In this document: positions 12,644 to 24,540 of the stretch, piece by piece
How positions within the stretch are numbered: position 1 is the stretch's first letter
How the letters are laid out: every line of letters begins with the position of its first letter
Program-made: the position numbers and the translations under genes
Notes under the pieces: model-generated
The model's database searches: none
The model's input: the letters and a program-made list of their open reading frames with translations, nothing else
What the model was told of the DNA's origin: nothing
Origin: Castanea sativa
Lineage: Eukaryota > Streptophyta > Magnoliopsida > Fagales > Fagaceae
Length of the DNA stretch: 64,000 nucleotides
NCBI RefSeq assembly: GCF_040712315.1
Contig: NC_134015.1
Span: 19,531,614 to 19,595,613, forward strand
Direction of reading: 5' to 3'

Positions 12644-13189
12644 TTACTCATACAATTTCTAACACCAGACCCCGCCTTAAATAGTAATATCTTGCTTTAA
12701 GGATCCATGACACATAAGCTTTTGTTATTATTATTACTAGTTTTCTTTTTTAATGATATTATTATTACTAGTTATCAAGAAGCCGTGCAATGCACAAGAA
12801 AATTTAACATAATATAAACTTTTTCTCTTTTTTTTGTATAAATATAAAATTTGATAATTATAGCATCTATTGATATTTTTTGCCACATCAAACACTAAAA
12901 ATTAGGGAAACTGTTTAAACCAAAAAATATTTTCCACTTCTTTTAGGCTATTTCCATTGATTTCGAAAGAGAAAAAAATTTTATATAATCAAAGTTTTCC
13001 AAAAAAAGTATGGGAAAAAAATGAATAGATTCAATATTTTTAAAATATTTTCAATTAAAACAACATAACATTAGAAGAAAAAAAGATTGTGTTAAAAAAT
13101 GTGTGCATTTTTCCATACATGTGTGAGTGTGTGTATATATATATATATGTGTGTGTGTGTGTTGGATATTTAGACCCCCTATAAACTCA
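12644..13189. other. Gene-free stretch; possible Helitron 3' end on minus strand near 12765
   Basis: AT-rich. On the minus strand a short GTGCATTGCAC hairpin near 12787-12797 is followed 13 bp later by CTAG at about 12765, which fits the 3' end of a Helitron; its 5' end was not found. A (GT)n(TA)n(GT)n microsatellite is at 13121-13161. Confidence 0.4.
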
Positions 13190-13440
13190 GATTGGTTATG
13201 AAGTAAAGTTTCTATGTAAGGCAAATTATTAGTATTTAAAACCATTGCATTCGGTAGAAACTAATTGCATTTAATAGTTAATATTAAAGGGAAATCTCAT
13301 TTGTGGCATTTAATACTGAAAATTTGAGAGCATTCCCTTTCCAATCACAATTTATTATTGACAGATGGCAAATGGATTTACATGTACAAATAGTATTCTT
13401 GTACCATAATTAATTACATTTTTGAAACCTAGCAAGGTCC

Positions 13441-13448
13441 TATATAAA
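13441..13448 (+). promoter_or_regulatory. TATA box of RALF-like gene A
   Basis: TATATAAA lies about 32 bp before the ATG at 13480. The same box at the same distance precedes the paralogue in unit B, so the 5' leader must be very short. Confidence 0.6.
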
Positions 13449-13479
13449 CTCCAGTTCTCAACTATCGAGATTCATAACA

Positions 13480-13716
13480 ATGGCACAGTCCAACATGAAG
13501 TCATGGCTATTGTGTTTGGCTTTGATTGGCATGTTTATGCTAACACATGTGAAGGCAGCTCGTCCAAATGACCTTAATGTCATTGACCCACTTGGAGATC
13601 CATACCCTACACCAAAATTACCTACAGAAGTGACTCCAATACCGGCTAATCCATATACTCGTGGTTGCTCGAGAATCACTCGTTGCCGTGGCGGTGGTCC
13701 TCCACTACGTGCATGA
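13480..13716 (+). CDS. RALF-like secreted peptide, two-cysteine form (copy A)
   Basis: A 78-residue precursor. Residues 1-26 form a signal peptide (charged start, hydrophobic LLCLALIGMFMLTH core, small residues VKAA at the cleavage region), so the product is probably secreted to the apoplast. The mature part of about 52 residues is proline-rich (DPLGDPYPTPKLP) and ends with ANPYTRGCSRITRCRGG. That end matches the C-terminal signature of Rapid Alkalinization Factor peptides (NPYxRGCxxxxRCR), which bind CrRLK1L receptor kinases such as FERONIA with LORELEI-type co-receptors. It lacks the YI-Y motif and the first cysteine pair of classical RALFs and has only the C-terminal pair. Start choice: this ATG follows the TATA box closely and is conserved with copy B. 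Single exon. RALF membership rests on the C-terminal motif only; a different two-cysteine peptide family is possible. Confidence 0.8.
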   Translation: MAQSNMKSWLLCLALIGMFMLTHVKAARPNDLNVIDPLGDPYPTPKLPTEVTPIPANPYTRGCSRITRCRGGGPPLRA

Positions 13717-14482
13717 TTGAAGATTTCAATAATCCAAAATGGGGTTGCAGGAATTTTAGTAGTGATTTTTTAATTAATAAAACGCAATCCTTTACTTGGA
13801 TTCAAATGAATCATTTCACATTCAATATTCACAGTGCCGATCCACATTTTTTGTTGTTCTTGTTGTTGTAATGATAAGAACCTGATATTATATTATTGAG
13901 AACTTTGTATTTGTTCAATGCAATTGAAGTATCTTTTAATGAATTCATTATTTGAGATTGTATAATGCATGGAATAGTTCGTGCATGAAACTTCTTCTAT
14001 TTTTTTTTTTTTTACTCTGTTTCATGTAACAGTGAAGAGTTCAACGTTGGGGAAGGTAGGTGAAGGGGTAAGGGTTGTGCATAAGGGCTTGCCGACCGAA
14101 GGGCGAAGAGGTAGCAATACAGCGTCGTTTTAATATAACAGATGGGGGTGTTTTTTTTTTTTTTTTTACATGTTTTTTGGTTTAATCTATTGGCTATAAT
14201 TTATGGGATGTTTTAAACTTCTAAGCAGACTTTAGTGGGTTGGTGGTAAGGAGACTCTTTCGAGCATTAGTATTAGGGGTATAAAACCTCCCAAACTACC
14301 ATTTTGCAACCAAATAAGCTCAAATAATGCTTTACCCAGGTGGGTATTGCTAAATTGTTTTAGCAATTGTGAACAGTAAATGGGTGCTTAGTTTTCATGG
14401 CAACAACTACATCCATCATTTCCAACCACTGCAAGTGTTGATGATTCTTGACCACCATGAGTGGTTCATTAAAGAAGAGAGA

Positions 14483-14527
<45 letters not shown>

Positions 14528-14752
14528 GTGACAAATGAATGGTGGGTAACAAGGTTAGTAACATACGGTACAAGTATAATATGATAAATATATGGATGGT
14601 TATAATTCGGCATATTTAAGAAAAATACGTTTTAAAAAATTGGCAAAAAAATATGAAAACGGAAAAAGAACGAATACGTATACTATGAGTATAATATGTT
14701 CATATTTAAGTTTTCGCAATAAAAATTTGAAAACATTAGCATTACTTTTTCA
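13717..14752. other. 3' flank of RALF-like gene A, with (GT)n(GA)n microsatellite at 14483-14524
   Basis: Sequence shared with 26563-27720 in unit B. No further gene. The microsatellite marks the spot where unit B carries a SINE. Confidence 0.6.
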
Positions 14753-14767
14753 AAGATAACTACAATA

Positions 14768-14994
14768 TTTTGGAGTCTGCCAAATCCTCATTAGTTACCA
14801 ATAAATGTATTGCTTTCTCCCATGTTTGTAGAACTGGTAATAAAGTTGCACACAATCTAGTTAGACATGTAAAACATGTTAGAGATTTGTCGGTGTGGGT
14901 GGAGGATGTTCCACACCTATATGATGTACTATTTGCTGATCCCGGTTGATTTTCAACACAAGTAGCTATCTTCATTCTCAGAAGAAAAAAAAAA
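14768..14994 (+). mobile_element. 5'-truncated LINE (L1-type) 3' end with RNase H tail
   Basis: A 227 bp insert is flanked by a perfect 15 bp duplication, AAGATAACTACAATA (14753-14767 and 14995-15009), and ends in an A-run. Its plus-strand frame reads TGNKVAHNLVRHVKHVRDLS, then VWVEDVPHLY, then a stop near 14949. That is the usual C-terminal RNase H-like end of plant L1 ORF2 (pattern GNxxAHxLA...). The coding part is uninterrupted up to the stop. Unit B has only a single copy of the target (near 27720) and no insert, so this insertion followed the duplication. Confidence 0.9.
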
Positions 14995-15009
14995 AAGATA
15001 ACTACAATA

Positions 15010-16173
15010 ATTTAACATATTACAGTCATATAGAAAACTCTCAACAATTTAATTTGAGATAATCTACTTAATAAGAATATTATTTCAATAATCATGTGAA
15101 AAAATCAACAATAACTATAATTTTTGTACAAAAAATAATAATTTAATTTTGTATCAAATAATTCTGTACTTATTCATAGGTATAGAATAAATGATCTGGC
15201 TTAGATAAAAATAATATAATAAAATTTTTCACTTGTTTGATATTATGTCTATTATAGTTGAACTTTTTTTTAGAAGATATAGTTTAGTTGTATATGCTTA
15301 CGTAATATTTGTCTTTTGAATAGTACGTAAATATGCCTAACTTTTTTTCTTTTCTTTTTTTTTTTTAATTTTGTAAGTACAAAGGGTATAAGATGAAGAT
15401 ATAATTCAATGGTGGATTAGTCAAAATTTACCTTTAATAATGTAAAAATACTTTCAATTCCAAATTTACATGACAACTTCTGTACATTTGGAAACTTTAT
15501 AGGAAACCGGAGTTTTTTTTATATACTACAATTTCCTTACTATTTGGCATTTTCAAATATTACTTTATCTATTTTACTAACTCATTTTACAACTCACCCT
15601 GCATTGCAATTTTTATTTTTACATACAACCTAGTAAAATAATATAAACTGCCCCATAAAATAATAAAAATAATTTTTCTCTCCCTCTTTCCTCCCACTAT
15701 CTTTTTCTCTTCATACACAACTACAAGATTCAATATTATTATTTTTCTTTTCAACTTATTAATAGTAAGATTGCATATATGCAACCTTACTATTCATAGG
15801 TTTCAAAAATTTTTAAGTATATAAATCTGGATGGAGTGGTTTTGGCTATCTTTGGTTGTAAAATAGCAACACTGGGGTGTTTACACCCCCAATGCTAGTG
15901 CTTATGCCATTGAGGTGGGAAAAATAAGGTCTTTCCCATCATATATTGGTAAATTGACCATTTTGACCTAAAAGTCGAATTTACTGATTGCAAAATAGGG
16001 TATATACAAATGCCTCTAATTGATGGTACTTACTAGGTTAGGTGAACACCAATGTTAAGAAAGCATATTTGATTAGTTGGGTATTAGCTTATCAACACCA
16101 AAATATGGGTGGTTGGGAATATTAGCCATTTACACAAAGTTGAATTTTAACCAATTAAGGTATAATTTAAGAT
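15010..16173. other. AT-rich unique part of duplication unit A
   Basis: Aligns with 27721-27947 plus 40055-40985 in unit B. The part at about 15046-15200 is the single unduplicated version of the 150 bp block that flanks the Tat element in B. No gene. Confidence 0.6.
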
Positions 16174-16310
16174 AGGACAAAGTTTAGCTACAAAACCAGT
16201 TGTAGACTGTAACTACAAATTGCTTTAATAAACCGACATGTATAAAAAATAACATGTATAGTGCACATAATTATTTAAGTAAGCTTAACCCAACTAAAAA
16301 ACATATACGT

Positions 16311-16381
<71 letters not shown>

Positions 16382-17253
16382 GACTTCTCTGTAAACACGA
16401 AAACCCAACTCCCACTGGTCACCCAAGCCTTCTTCTCCCTCCACCAGTCACCCCCAATCCCTCTTCTCCCTCCACCACCAATCACCCTAATCCCTCCTCT
16501 GCCTCCACTACCGACCCACCCAAACCCTCCTGTCTCCACCACTGGCCCACCTAGTCTTTGCCACTCAAAGCCACCTCTTGTACATCATCGCTTCACTAGT
16601 CAAAACTAAATTTCCTTTTGTTTTATTCATAGATAACTAAATTTACCTTCTTTTTTTTTAATTCTATTAATTTTTTCTGAATGAATTGTGTTTGATTATT
16701 AATGTTAGTTTTGAATTTTTTTTTTTTTTTTTTTTTGGTTTTGTTTGATTATTAATGTGCGTGTTTTAGTTTAATTGTTCATTGATAACTAAATTTTTTT
16801 TTTTGCTTTTGTTAAATTATTAATGTGGTTTTGTTTTACCAAATCATTTTAAATTTAGGATAAACTACATATTTGGTCCGTAACCTTTACGATATATGTC
16901 AATTTAGTCCATAACCTTTCAAATATGTCAATTGAGTCCATAACCTTTTGATATTGTGTCAAAATGGTCCTTGTCGTTATGCGATGGATGAAAAATGCTA
17001 ACTTCACTATTAGTGACAATAAAAAATTATTTTTATGCTATCGAGATTGCCACATGAACTGCCACGTGGACTAAATAAAAAAAAAAAAAACTAAATTAGC
17101 TTAAACAACCCTAAAACCCAGGTGAAGCTTATCATCTCTCAACCTGATCAAATCATACCTCCATGGCCGAACATTCAATGCTTTCACCGCTCGCCACCGC
17201 CTTCCTGGTGATGGCCTTGAACTTGTCATCCCTTTGTCACTCCCTTTATTCCC

Positions 17254-17288
<35 letters not shown>

Positions 17289-19283
17289 CCCAGATCGTTT
17301 AATCTGGCTAGATTCTCGCACCTCTCAAACTTGGGAAGGACTTAGCTGGAAGCCTGGAACCACCATTGTTTGCTCTTATTTTTTGTTCACATTAGTTTTT
17401 GGGCTTGTATCAAAATTTGCATTAACTCAGTCAAACAAGATAGGTTTTTGTTTTGTTGTTGATTGTGTAACTGGGTTTGTTTTTGTTGTGGGTTTTAAAA
17501 TTGGCATGTGGTATACAATTGCACTCCAGTTGTATTGGGTTGCTTGACAATTCCTTGTTGGTTTTGGGATTTGGGTTTGTATCAAAATTGTGTGCTACAA
17601 TATGAATATTTAAAATATGATATTCTAAATTGAATATGGGAATTTATTAGTTGTTTTCAATTCGGCGAGCTTGGATTGATAAAATACAATGATTTTTTGA
17701 GTAAATGATAGAAATTTTATTAAAATTAAACCATGAGTATACAGAAGTCTTGGAGACACAAAACTAGCCCAGGTTTGGCATATCTAGGATAATAACAAAA
17801 CAGAGAATAAAAACAAATAGAAGGTTACAAGACCATGGGTGTTGTTGGCTTGTTGCTAACCTTTAATATTCCTCCAATAGTTAGGTAACTTCCTTGAAAA
17901 TTACTGTTGGGTTTACTGTAGAATTCAATTTCCATATTGGACTTGAATGAGAAAGGAAACAGAGTGATAGAGTAATAGCAACAACGATGGTCCAGTCAAG
18001 TCCTTCTTGAGTATGAGCGAAGAGAGAGCAAAGGGTGAGAATAAAGGGAGTGAAAACAGGGAAGACGAGACAGGTGAGAAGACCAAAGTATTGAAGGTTT
18101 AGCCATGGAGGTTTGGTTCAGTCAATTGTGAGAGGGCTTTCTGCTTGGTTTAGTGTTTCAAAAAACATTTCAGAGTGTTTAAGTTATTTTAGTTTTTTTA
18201 AATAAATAAAAAATTGACATGGCGATATAGTTGTCTGATGACATAGAAAAATATTATTATTTTTATTTAAGTCGTTTGCCACGTCAGCAATTTTCATCTA
18301 AGAGATAACGGCAGAAACTAAATTGACATGACGCTGAAAGTTTAAGAACCAAATTAACATAATCAAAAGATTAAGGATCAAATTAAAATATAGTGTAAAA
18401 GATAGAGACCAATTTTATAATTTACCCTTAAATTTATTTATAAAAAAAATGAATATATGTGTGTTTCTTCTTCTCTAATATATAATAGTGCTTCTATTTG
18501 TATTTTTTGTACTGTGTAGAAGAGGGTTTTGATATCCAGTTGCATATGCTTTAACATAATAACAAGCAACGACACAACTAACTTCTTTTACTATTTGAAC
18601 CAAAGATACATCATTGATTTATTTACTTGTTGAGATAAATACAACCAAAACTCTATGGATTAGATTTCCCTTTGTTTCAGGAAAATAAGTGCGAATGGAG
18701 CTTGATTTAGAAACATGGATTTCTTTTTGTTCTTCTGTTTCTTCTATATTTCATCCAAAGAAACATCCACAATTTTTCCTTTCCTTGTTGAGATAAATAC
18801 ATCCTCCGCATACACTCAGCTAAATTTAGCATCACAAAAACAACACCAAAACCACAGTACAAAACGGCAAAACCTCATGTGCATGGCAGATACAATACAA
18901 ATAGCAACACTATTACATATCAGAGAAAAAGTACACATAAACTCATTTTTTTTATAAGTAAATTGAAGATGATTGGTACCTTAAAAAAAACAACTAGCAA
19001 ATCCTATTCAGTTCTTAAAGGAATCAAGGTTATCAAGGAAAAAAAGAAATTTAGTTTTGACCAATAAAGCGGTGGAGTGACATACAAGAGGTGGTTTGAG
19101 TTGCGGAGACTGGGTGGGCCGGCAGTGGAGACAGAGGAGGGTTTGGGTGGGTCAGTGATGGAGGAAAAGGAGGGATTGAGGTGATCGGTGGTCAAGGGAG
19201 ACGAGGGATTGGGGTGACCGGTGAAGGGAGAAGAAGATTTGGGTGACCCGTGGGAGTTGTGTTTCTAGGTTTACAAAGAAGTC

Positions 19284-19328
<45 letters not shown>

Positions 19329-19506
19329 ACGTATAGGTTTTTTATTTTTTATTTTTTTAATAGGTGGTATGGTTAACTAAGGTTAATTGGGTTAAGTTTA
19401 CTTAAGTAATCATGTGCAGTGCACATGCCATTTTTTACACATGTTAGTTTATTAGAGCAATTTGTAGCCTTAGGTTACAGCTGGTTTTGTAACTAAACTG
19501 TCTTTC
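16174..19506. mobile_element. Long-inverted-repeat (foldback-like) element, copy A
   Basis: The left arm, about 16174-16620, and the right arm, about 19055-19506, are inverted copies at roughly 80% identity. Each arm contains the same succession: AAGTTTAGCTACAAAACC, an AACATGT/GTGCAC block, CTTAACCCAA, a (TC)n tract (16314-16378; GA on the right, 19287-19325), then a proline-codon-like CCACC-rich segment ending in CACCTCTTGTA. The loop is AT-rich, has no transposase, and in this copy holds the Mutator-like insertion at 16858-18427. The same element is in unit B. TSDs were not resolved, so the superfamily is unknown. Confidence 0.7.
16858..18427. mobile_element. Mutator-like element (non-autonomous), 1570 bp
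   Basis: A perfect 9 bp duplication, TTAAATTTA (16849-16857 and 18428-18436), flanks it. The empty site is preserved in unit B near 41585-41605. Long imperfect TIRs of about 70 bp start GGATAAACTACATATTTGG and, at the other end, GGGTAAATTATAAAATTGG. The interior has no transposase. It contains a short open stretch at 17163-17345 starting MAEHSMLSPLATAFLVMALN, which looks like a signal peptide but runs into a (CT)n tract at 17257-17285. It may be a captured host gene piece (Pack-MULE type), but I cannot identify the source. Confidence 0.85.
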
Positions 19507-19540
19507 AAGTTATTCAGACATTTTTAATTTAAGGGTATTA

Positions 19541-19999
19541 TCTATACTACTAATAACAAGATTCTCTGTTTGAGTTTCATCATTTTGCATACTAAAATAT
19601 CCTCACAAAAAATTTTAAACTCTTTAAAATACTCCTATCTTTTAGTTAAATAATTTTAAATTTAAAAACACTAACTAGTTAAAAGAGTATTTCACTATTT
19701 GTTAAAAAAGTTCCTAAGTTTTAGGCTTATTCTCATTCTCTTCTCCAATCTAAATTACCTTTTTTTAAATTAGATTTTCATTTATCAACTCTCATGTAGA
19801 GAAATATATCCTCGAAATTAGGACATTATGTCTATCTCACTTTTAAATATTATTCCACTTAAAAATAAAATAAAAACTCACGTAGAGAAAGATCCCAAGA
19901 ATTAGGACACTATCTCTATCTAATTTTAAAATTTTTTGACACTAAATCAAAATAAAAAATAAACTCATCGCACAAGCGAAGCGTGTGTAATGAGGCTAA
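19541..19999 (+). mobile_element. Short non-autonomous Helitron, copy A
   Basis: Starts with TC after a host A (A|TCTATACTACTAATAAC) and ends in CTAA before a host T. A hairpin, GCACAAGCGAAGCGTGTG, lies about 9 bp before the end. The TC start, subterminal hairpin, CTRR end and insertion between A and T are the defining Helitron features. There is no Rep/helicase gene. The copy in unit B (42771-43248) lies at the matching position. Confidence 0.75.
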
Positions 20000-20507
20000 T
20001 TCAAAAATAAGATTTTGAGAAGTAAGATTTTGAACCACAAGGATATAACTCCAAAACCCAGGAATTTAAACCAAAAAGGTATTATTTTGAAAGAAAATGT
20101 TTATACTCTAAAAAATGATTTGGGAAATTTTACCAGGAATTTTTTTTTTATTGCTCTAGAAAAAAATTGCCAATTTTATCCATTAAAGTATTATTCCATT
20201 AAGTTTGAAAACAACATTTTTGATATTTGGAAGCCGTGAGGATTACAGAGGTTCAAGATTTTAAAATTGAATCATGTTTGACTTTAGTTTTTCTTTTACT
20301 TTTTAGTTTTTAGACCTGGGCCTGAGAACCTTATCTTGGTCATGAAGTTGGGCCTTTTATCTGAGTTCGCATGACTTATTAGCTCTTGTTATGCGTGGAC
20401 TTCCTTAACAAATTTTAAGTTCGGCTTGAAAGATTTATTGCGCTCTTTGAAAAGGTTTTTGGGCCTTTTGTCCATTTTTCTTTTAAAAATCCGGGTTTGT
20501 TCCAATG

Positions 20508-20554
<47 letters not shown>

Positions 20555-20579
20555 AACAACAACAACAACAACAACAACA
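20508..20579. repeat. Poly(A) run followed by (AAC)n
   Basis: About 46 A residues then about nine AAC units. The counterpart in unit B (43760-43780) is much shorter, so this tract expanded or contracted after duplication. Confidence 0.9.
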
Positions 20580-20838
20580 GGAAGCAATGGGCAAATCAAA
20601 AAGAAACTTTTCTTCCTTCATCAACTTCTCTATTTTCTTTCACAAGTCTTCCCGATTTCGCAATTGCTTTCTCGTTGTTTTTTACTTTTTTTTTTTCTTA
20701 ACCTTTCATACAAAATCAAGTCGCATCTTACTAAGAGTCTTGTGATTCAACTATCACCTCCTGATATTTCTAATAGAGACATCTAGGATTCAAATATCTT
20801 AATCCCCAATTATCGAATTGTCAACCAAAAAAAAAATC

Positions 20839-21903
20839 ATGGCTTCATCTTCTTCACAAAGCCAGCCCATTAGTCTTATGGATCCCAAGCATAAAATCAA
20901 GAAATATGTTATTCTTCCAACGATAGATGAGCAAGGGCTGCTCCAACACCCTCAAAATCATAGGTCTTGCTCCATACTCGGTTCACACCATGTTCACATT
21001 TTTTCACATACGCTCTGTTTGTTTTGCTGGAAAACTTTCTGTAAAGATAATTTTTCGCATTTTTCAGTGTTTGATAGCACAAAAAAAAAAACTTGTCAAC
21101 GGAAAACTATCTTTAGTCAATGGAAAATCCTAATAAAAATAAAGCTTGTTTTTTATAGGTTGTTTTCCAAAAAAAAAATTGGAAAACAATCTCTCTCTCA
21201 CAGTACGCTCTCTCACTCTTTCTCTTTGCCCTTTTATTTTTCTTTCCTCGTATCGTCACTGTCACTAACTCTGGTCTCTCTTCTTCTATAGATCTCTCTC
21301 CCTCACTCTCTCTCTCCATATTTCTCTTCCCCTTTATAATACAGTTCTCTGAGTAGATTTTTTTCCCTCATTGCTCAATAATTATTTCATTCCGCTCTAC
21401 CAACTTGCAAAAGAGAACATATTTGCAGCAGTAATTGTTCCATTCCTCTCAACCAAAATCTCAATTCTTTACTTTGAATTTCAAACTTGATTTTATTTTT
21501 TCTCTAAGAAATTTTTGGTTTGATGGATTTCAGGTAGGAGTTTTTTTTTGCACATAAAAGTGCTAAAAAAAATAAAAAAATAAAAAATAAAAAAGAAGAA
21601 AGAATGAATGAATGAAGTAAAAGACGAAAATTTTAAACACGGTGCCTATATAACTCTAAATTGCCTTTACATAGGATAATCTTTTTCGTTGATAGATACA
21701 TTATGCAAATACTATATAGTGATGATATATTATTTAGATACATTATATGAATACATAATTTTGAATAATATTAAAGACTTATGGTTGACCATAGTGGACA
21801 ATTAATATACCACCAAAAAGAGTAGACAATAATAAGTTATTGTTATTTGTACTTATTAAAGATGTATTCCCTTGTCAATTTTATGTATATAGACAAACGG
21901 TTG

Positions 21904-21947
<44 letters not shown>

Positions 21948-22387
21948 ACGTTTCTGTCCATATATATGAACAAAATGAGTGGTAAAGATTATGAAAATTT
22001 GACAACTAATTATGATTGTATCTATTGTCAAAATTTTAGTATGAAAACCAAATTCATTCTTGGTTTTTTTATTATTTTATTTATATTGATTACATTAGTT
22101 GGTTTACATAATACACATGTCTTAAATTACACAAAAAATATGAAAAATAAAAATAAAAATAAAAATTTGCATACCAAATACCAGAAAACATTCTCAAGCT
22201 CATTTTCAAGGTTGTTACCAAACACTGGAAAATGATATAGTTTTCTAGAAAATGCTTTTTGAAAAATAAACCATTTTCTAGAAAACGTTAATGCTGAAAC
22301 AAACATAGCGATAATGTAAAATGTAGACACCTGAAGTGCAAATATGGACATTGTGTGAAACATTGTACATTTCAAAGTGTGACATAA
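20839..22387 (+). pseudogene. Orphan small ORF, copy A, split by a MITE
   Basis: The first part (20839 to about 21010) and last part (22311-22387) together match the intact 85-codon ORF at 44047-44304. The 1.3 kb MITE at 21011-22310 sits between them with a 3 bp target duplication (ATA). Both parts remain open. Between the two copies most differences change amino acids (for example C/F, G/D, R/K, T/M), so protein-level conservation is not supported. No known family is recognised; a possible zinc-binding C/H cluster (KCRHLKCKYGHCVKHC) is in the last part. Confidence 0.55.
21011..22310. mobile_element. 1.3 kb MITE, CGCTCTGTTTG family, copy 1
   Basis: Terminal inverted repeats: CGCTCTGTTTGTTTTGCTGG at the left, and the right end reverse-complements to CGCTATGTTTGTTTCAGC. 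The empty site is intact in unit B (CACATAATG near 44217-44225), which gives a 3 bp duplication, ATA. A 3 bp A/T-only duplication is closest to the PIF/Harbinger superfamily (usually TWA). The interior has a (GT)n tract at 21915-21946. An ORF-like stretch from about 21965 (MSGKDYENL, then CIYCQNFSMKTKFILGFF) is shared with copy 2 but shows no transposase motif. Confidence 0.85.
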
Positions 22388-23362
22388 AATAATTAGTTGG
22401 GTATGAAGACATGTTTAGTTTTGTTCTTTTGAAACAATTTAGAACAAAGTTTGATTACAAACTAAGGTTGTAGCTTTTCTAGAGTTTCTAAGCCATTGAC
22501 AAGTATGTCTTCTTCTTTTCCATTAATTTCTTCTTCTTTTTTCCCCTCTTTTTGAGTGCCAAGAATGTCTCACACACATATGACAGAAATTGAGAGAAAA
22601 TCAAATTAAGTCTACATTTGGCTAGCTTGATGTAAAATGTTTTCTGAGTGCAAAATATTTTCAAATGTTTAGTTGCATTTAAAAAAATGTTTTGAAATTT
22701 TTTTTTCAAGTGATTGGTTGTGCTTTTAAAAATACTCTAAAAAATATATTTTCTACTGGTCTCAACTTCCAAACAAATATATCTTCAAGTGTGGCGCGCG
22801 ACTTCATCAGATTACTTAAGACTACGTGGACTAACAATCCCACATGAGAAATTATAGTTCGGAAACTTGGAAAGAAAATGCTTTATAATATTCAGTATTA
22901 AATGCTATAAATGAGATGCCGTAAATATTAACCATTAAATGCAATAATTTTCTACCAAATTTAATGGTTTTAAATACTACTAACTTGTCGTACATAGAAA
23001 ATTCACTACCAGACCAATCTAATCTAATAAATAATAAATACTTAAAGAGAAATGATATGACCATAATATTTTTACAATATTTTTATAACAAATCTTAAGT
23101 GATAGGTTATTACTGACTATTATTGTTGGGGCAAAAAAGTAATCTTAATGATTAATATTCAAAGGTGTCACGTACATTTATAGCATTTAGTATTGAATAT
23201 TTAAGAACATTCATTTTCCAATTGTACGAATTATAATAACTTGTCATGTGAAATAGTTTGTTCATAATATGACGATACTGCCACATGTAAAGTATTGGAA
23301 GCACAAAACTTCCCAAATGGCAAAAGCTTAGCATAGGCTTTTATTATTATCTATTATATTTA
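22388..23362. other. Right edge of unit A and spacer, including an inverted RALF-upstream module
   Basis: 22388-22782 is shared with 44305-44706. 22880-22990 is, on the minus strand, a diverged copy of the sequence found 100-250 bp upstream of the RALF-like genes (AACCATTAAATTTGGTAGAA, then TAGCATTTAATACTGAATAT). A second plus-strand piece of the same module is at about 23165-23245. No RALF coding sequence accompanies them. Confidence 0.6.
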
Positions 23363-23948
23363 GGAGAAATTACATTTTACCACCATAAACTATACATCAA
23401 TTATACTTTGCACTATATGATTTTCGAATGCGTGTTGTGCACCCTAAACTCTGATTTTTGTTACACTTTGCACCCAAATATCAAGTTTGCTGTTAACATG
23501 AATGGAAAAATATGACACTATGTGAAAATACCTAATGGACCATATTCTGAATCCCTTTAAAAAAGAGAAATTAAACTTTTACAACCATAAACTATACTCA
23601 TAATTACAATTTGCATCCTAAATGTTGAATTTCTATAAAAATTATTAATAAACTTAACATTGGGGTGCAAAGTGTGAAAAAATTCATAGTTTCATGTGCA
23701 AAACGTACATTCAAAAAGTTTTGAATGCAAAGTATAATATTGTGTATAATTTAGGGTGGTAAAGTGTAATTGTCCTCCTTTTTTTTATACAATATATAAA
23801 TTTTACTCGAACCTAATCTCAATGAATATGTGTGTGGAGCTCTCTTCAATTCTGAAGACTTGAACCTCGATCCTTGTCTTCCACACCTCACAACGACTTA
23901 TACTTGTAGAGTAATCATTGCGCCAAAGGTGCGCAGTGGTATTTTCCC
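23363..23948. mobile_element. Mutator-like MITE with a nested SINE
   Basis: A perfect 9 bp duplication, TTATATTTA, lies at 23354-23362 and 23949-23957. The left end is GGAGAAATTACATTTTACC. An inverted arm ending at 23778 reverse-complements to GGAGGACAATTACACTTTACC. An SINE-like insert follows before the final TATTTTCCC. The interior carries a second internal copy of the arm (about 23574-23635). No gene. Confidence 0.65.
23779..23939 (-). mobile_element. tRNA-derived SINE, minus orientation
   Basis: Read on the minus strand it begins near 23939 with GCGCACCTTTGGCGCAATGA (A-box-like), has GAGGTTCAAGTCTTC (B-box-like) in the middle and ends in an AT-rich tail with an A-run at 23779-23787. It is nested close to the right end of the MITE at 23363-23948. 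Its own target duplication could not be made out. Confidence 0.65.
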
Positions 23949-24049
23949 TTATATTTAATTAGATTTTTTTTTTTGAAAACGTATATTTAATTAGATAAAA
24001 TTGGTCTAGTAGTTTTTTAGTATTTTTTTTTTCTTTTTAGAAATAAGTT

Positions 24050-24250
24050 GTTAGTATTTAAAACCATTACATTTTGGTAGAAAATTACTATGTTTAAAGG
24101 TTAATATTTAAGGGCATCTCATTTATAGCATTTAATATTGAATATTTAAGAGCATTTCCTTTCCAATTGTCTGAATTTTAATTTGTCATGTAGAATGATT
24201 AGTCCACATAATCTTAAATAATCTGATGAAGCATCCACATGTTAATCATT
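24050..24250 (+). repeat. RALF-upstream module without a gene
   Basis: AGTATTTAAAACCATTACAT, GTTAATATTTAAGGGCATCT, TAGCATTTAATATTGAATAT and TTTCCTTTCCAATTG occur in the same order as upstream of the RALF-like genes at 13230-13340 and 26080-26190. There is no peptide coding sequence downstream. Confidence 0.65.
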
Positions 24251-24540
24251 AAGGAGACTGAATCAATTGTTGCAAACAAACAACCCAGAAGATTCTTTCT
24301 TTGGTGGAAACAATCGCGACAAATTAACTTGAAGTATGAGGGCTGAGCAGCGTGAGACACTGAGAATTATAGAACAAAAAATTAAAAACAAAATCTGAGC
24401 TGATGTGGGCTATTTTTTAATTTAAACAATAAATTAAATAATAATAATAATAATAATGTTGAAAATCGTGAGAGCTTCAAATTATGTAGCAACCTCTCAT
24501 GAAGTAAACATAATGTTAGACAGCTTTTTTATTTTATAGT

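Larger units (their letters stand above)
13190..22782 (+). repeat. Segmental duplication unit A
   Basis: This unit aligns in direct orientation with 24728-44706. The left breakpoint is at a TTGGTTATG block (13192 and 24728). The right breakpoint is after CAACTTCCAAACAAATAT (about 22782 and 44706). The order of contents is the same in both: RALF-like gene, unique AT-rich DNA, long-inverted-repeat element, Helitron, orphan ORF. In the 240 bp before the RALF-like gene I count about 11 differences (roughly 4-5%). Unit A carries a private LINE, a Mutator-like element and a 1.3 kb MITE. Confidence 0.9.

Noticed and set aside
13458..13679. Minus-strand ORF opposite the RALF-like gene (and its twin at 26301-26579)
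   Set aside because: It is an antisense shadow of a short conserved coding region; no independent start, signal or domain.
16294..16542. Gly-rich, Arg-Glu repeat ORF on the minus strand
   Set aside because: It is a translation of the TC microsatellite and of one arm of the inverted-repeat element; the other arm copies do not keep the frame.
20389..20786. ORFs with poly-Lys, poly-Asn, poly-Thr or poly-Phe
   Set aside because: They are translations of the A-run and AAC repeat at 20508-20579.
21840..22235. 131-codon ORF inside MITE copy 1 as a real gene
   Set aside because: Its 3' half runs into the MITE terminal region, the start passes through a GT repeat, and the shared part in copy 2 follows overall DNA identity with no transposase motif.
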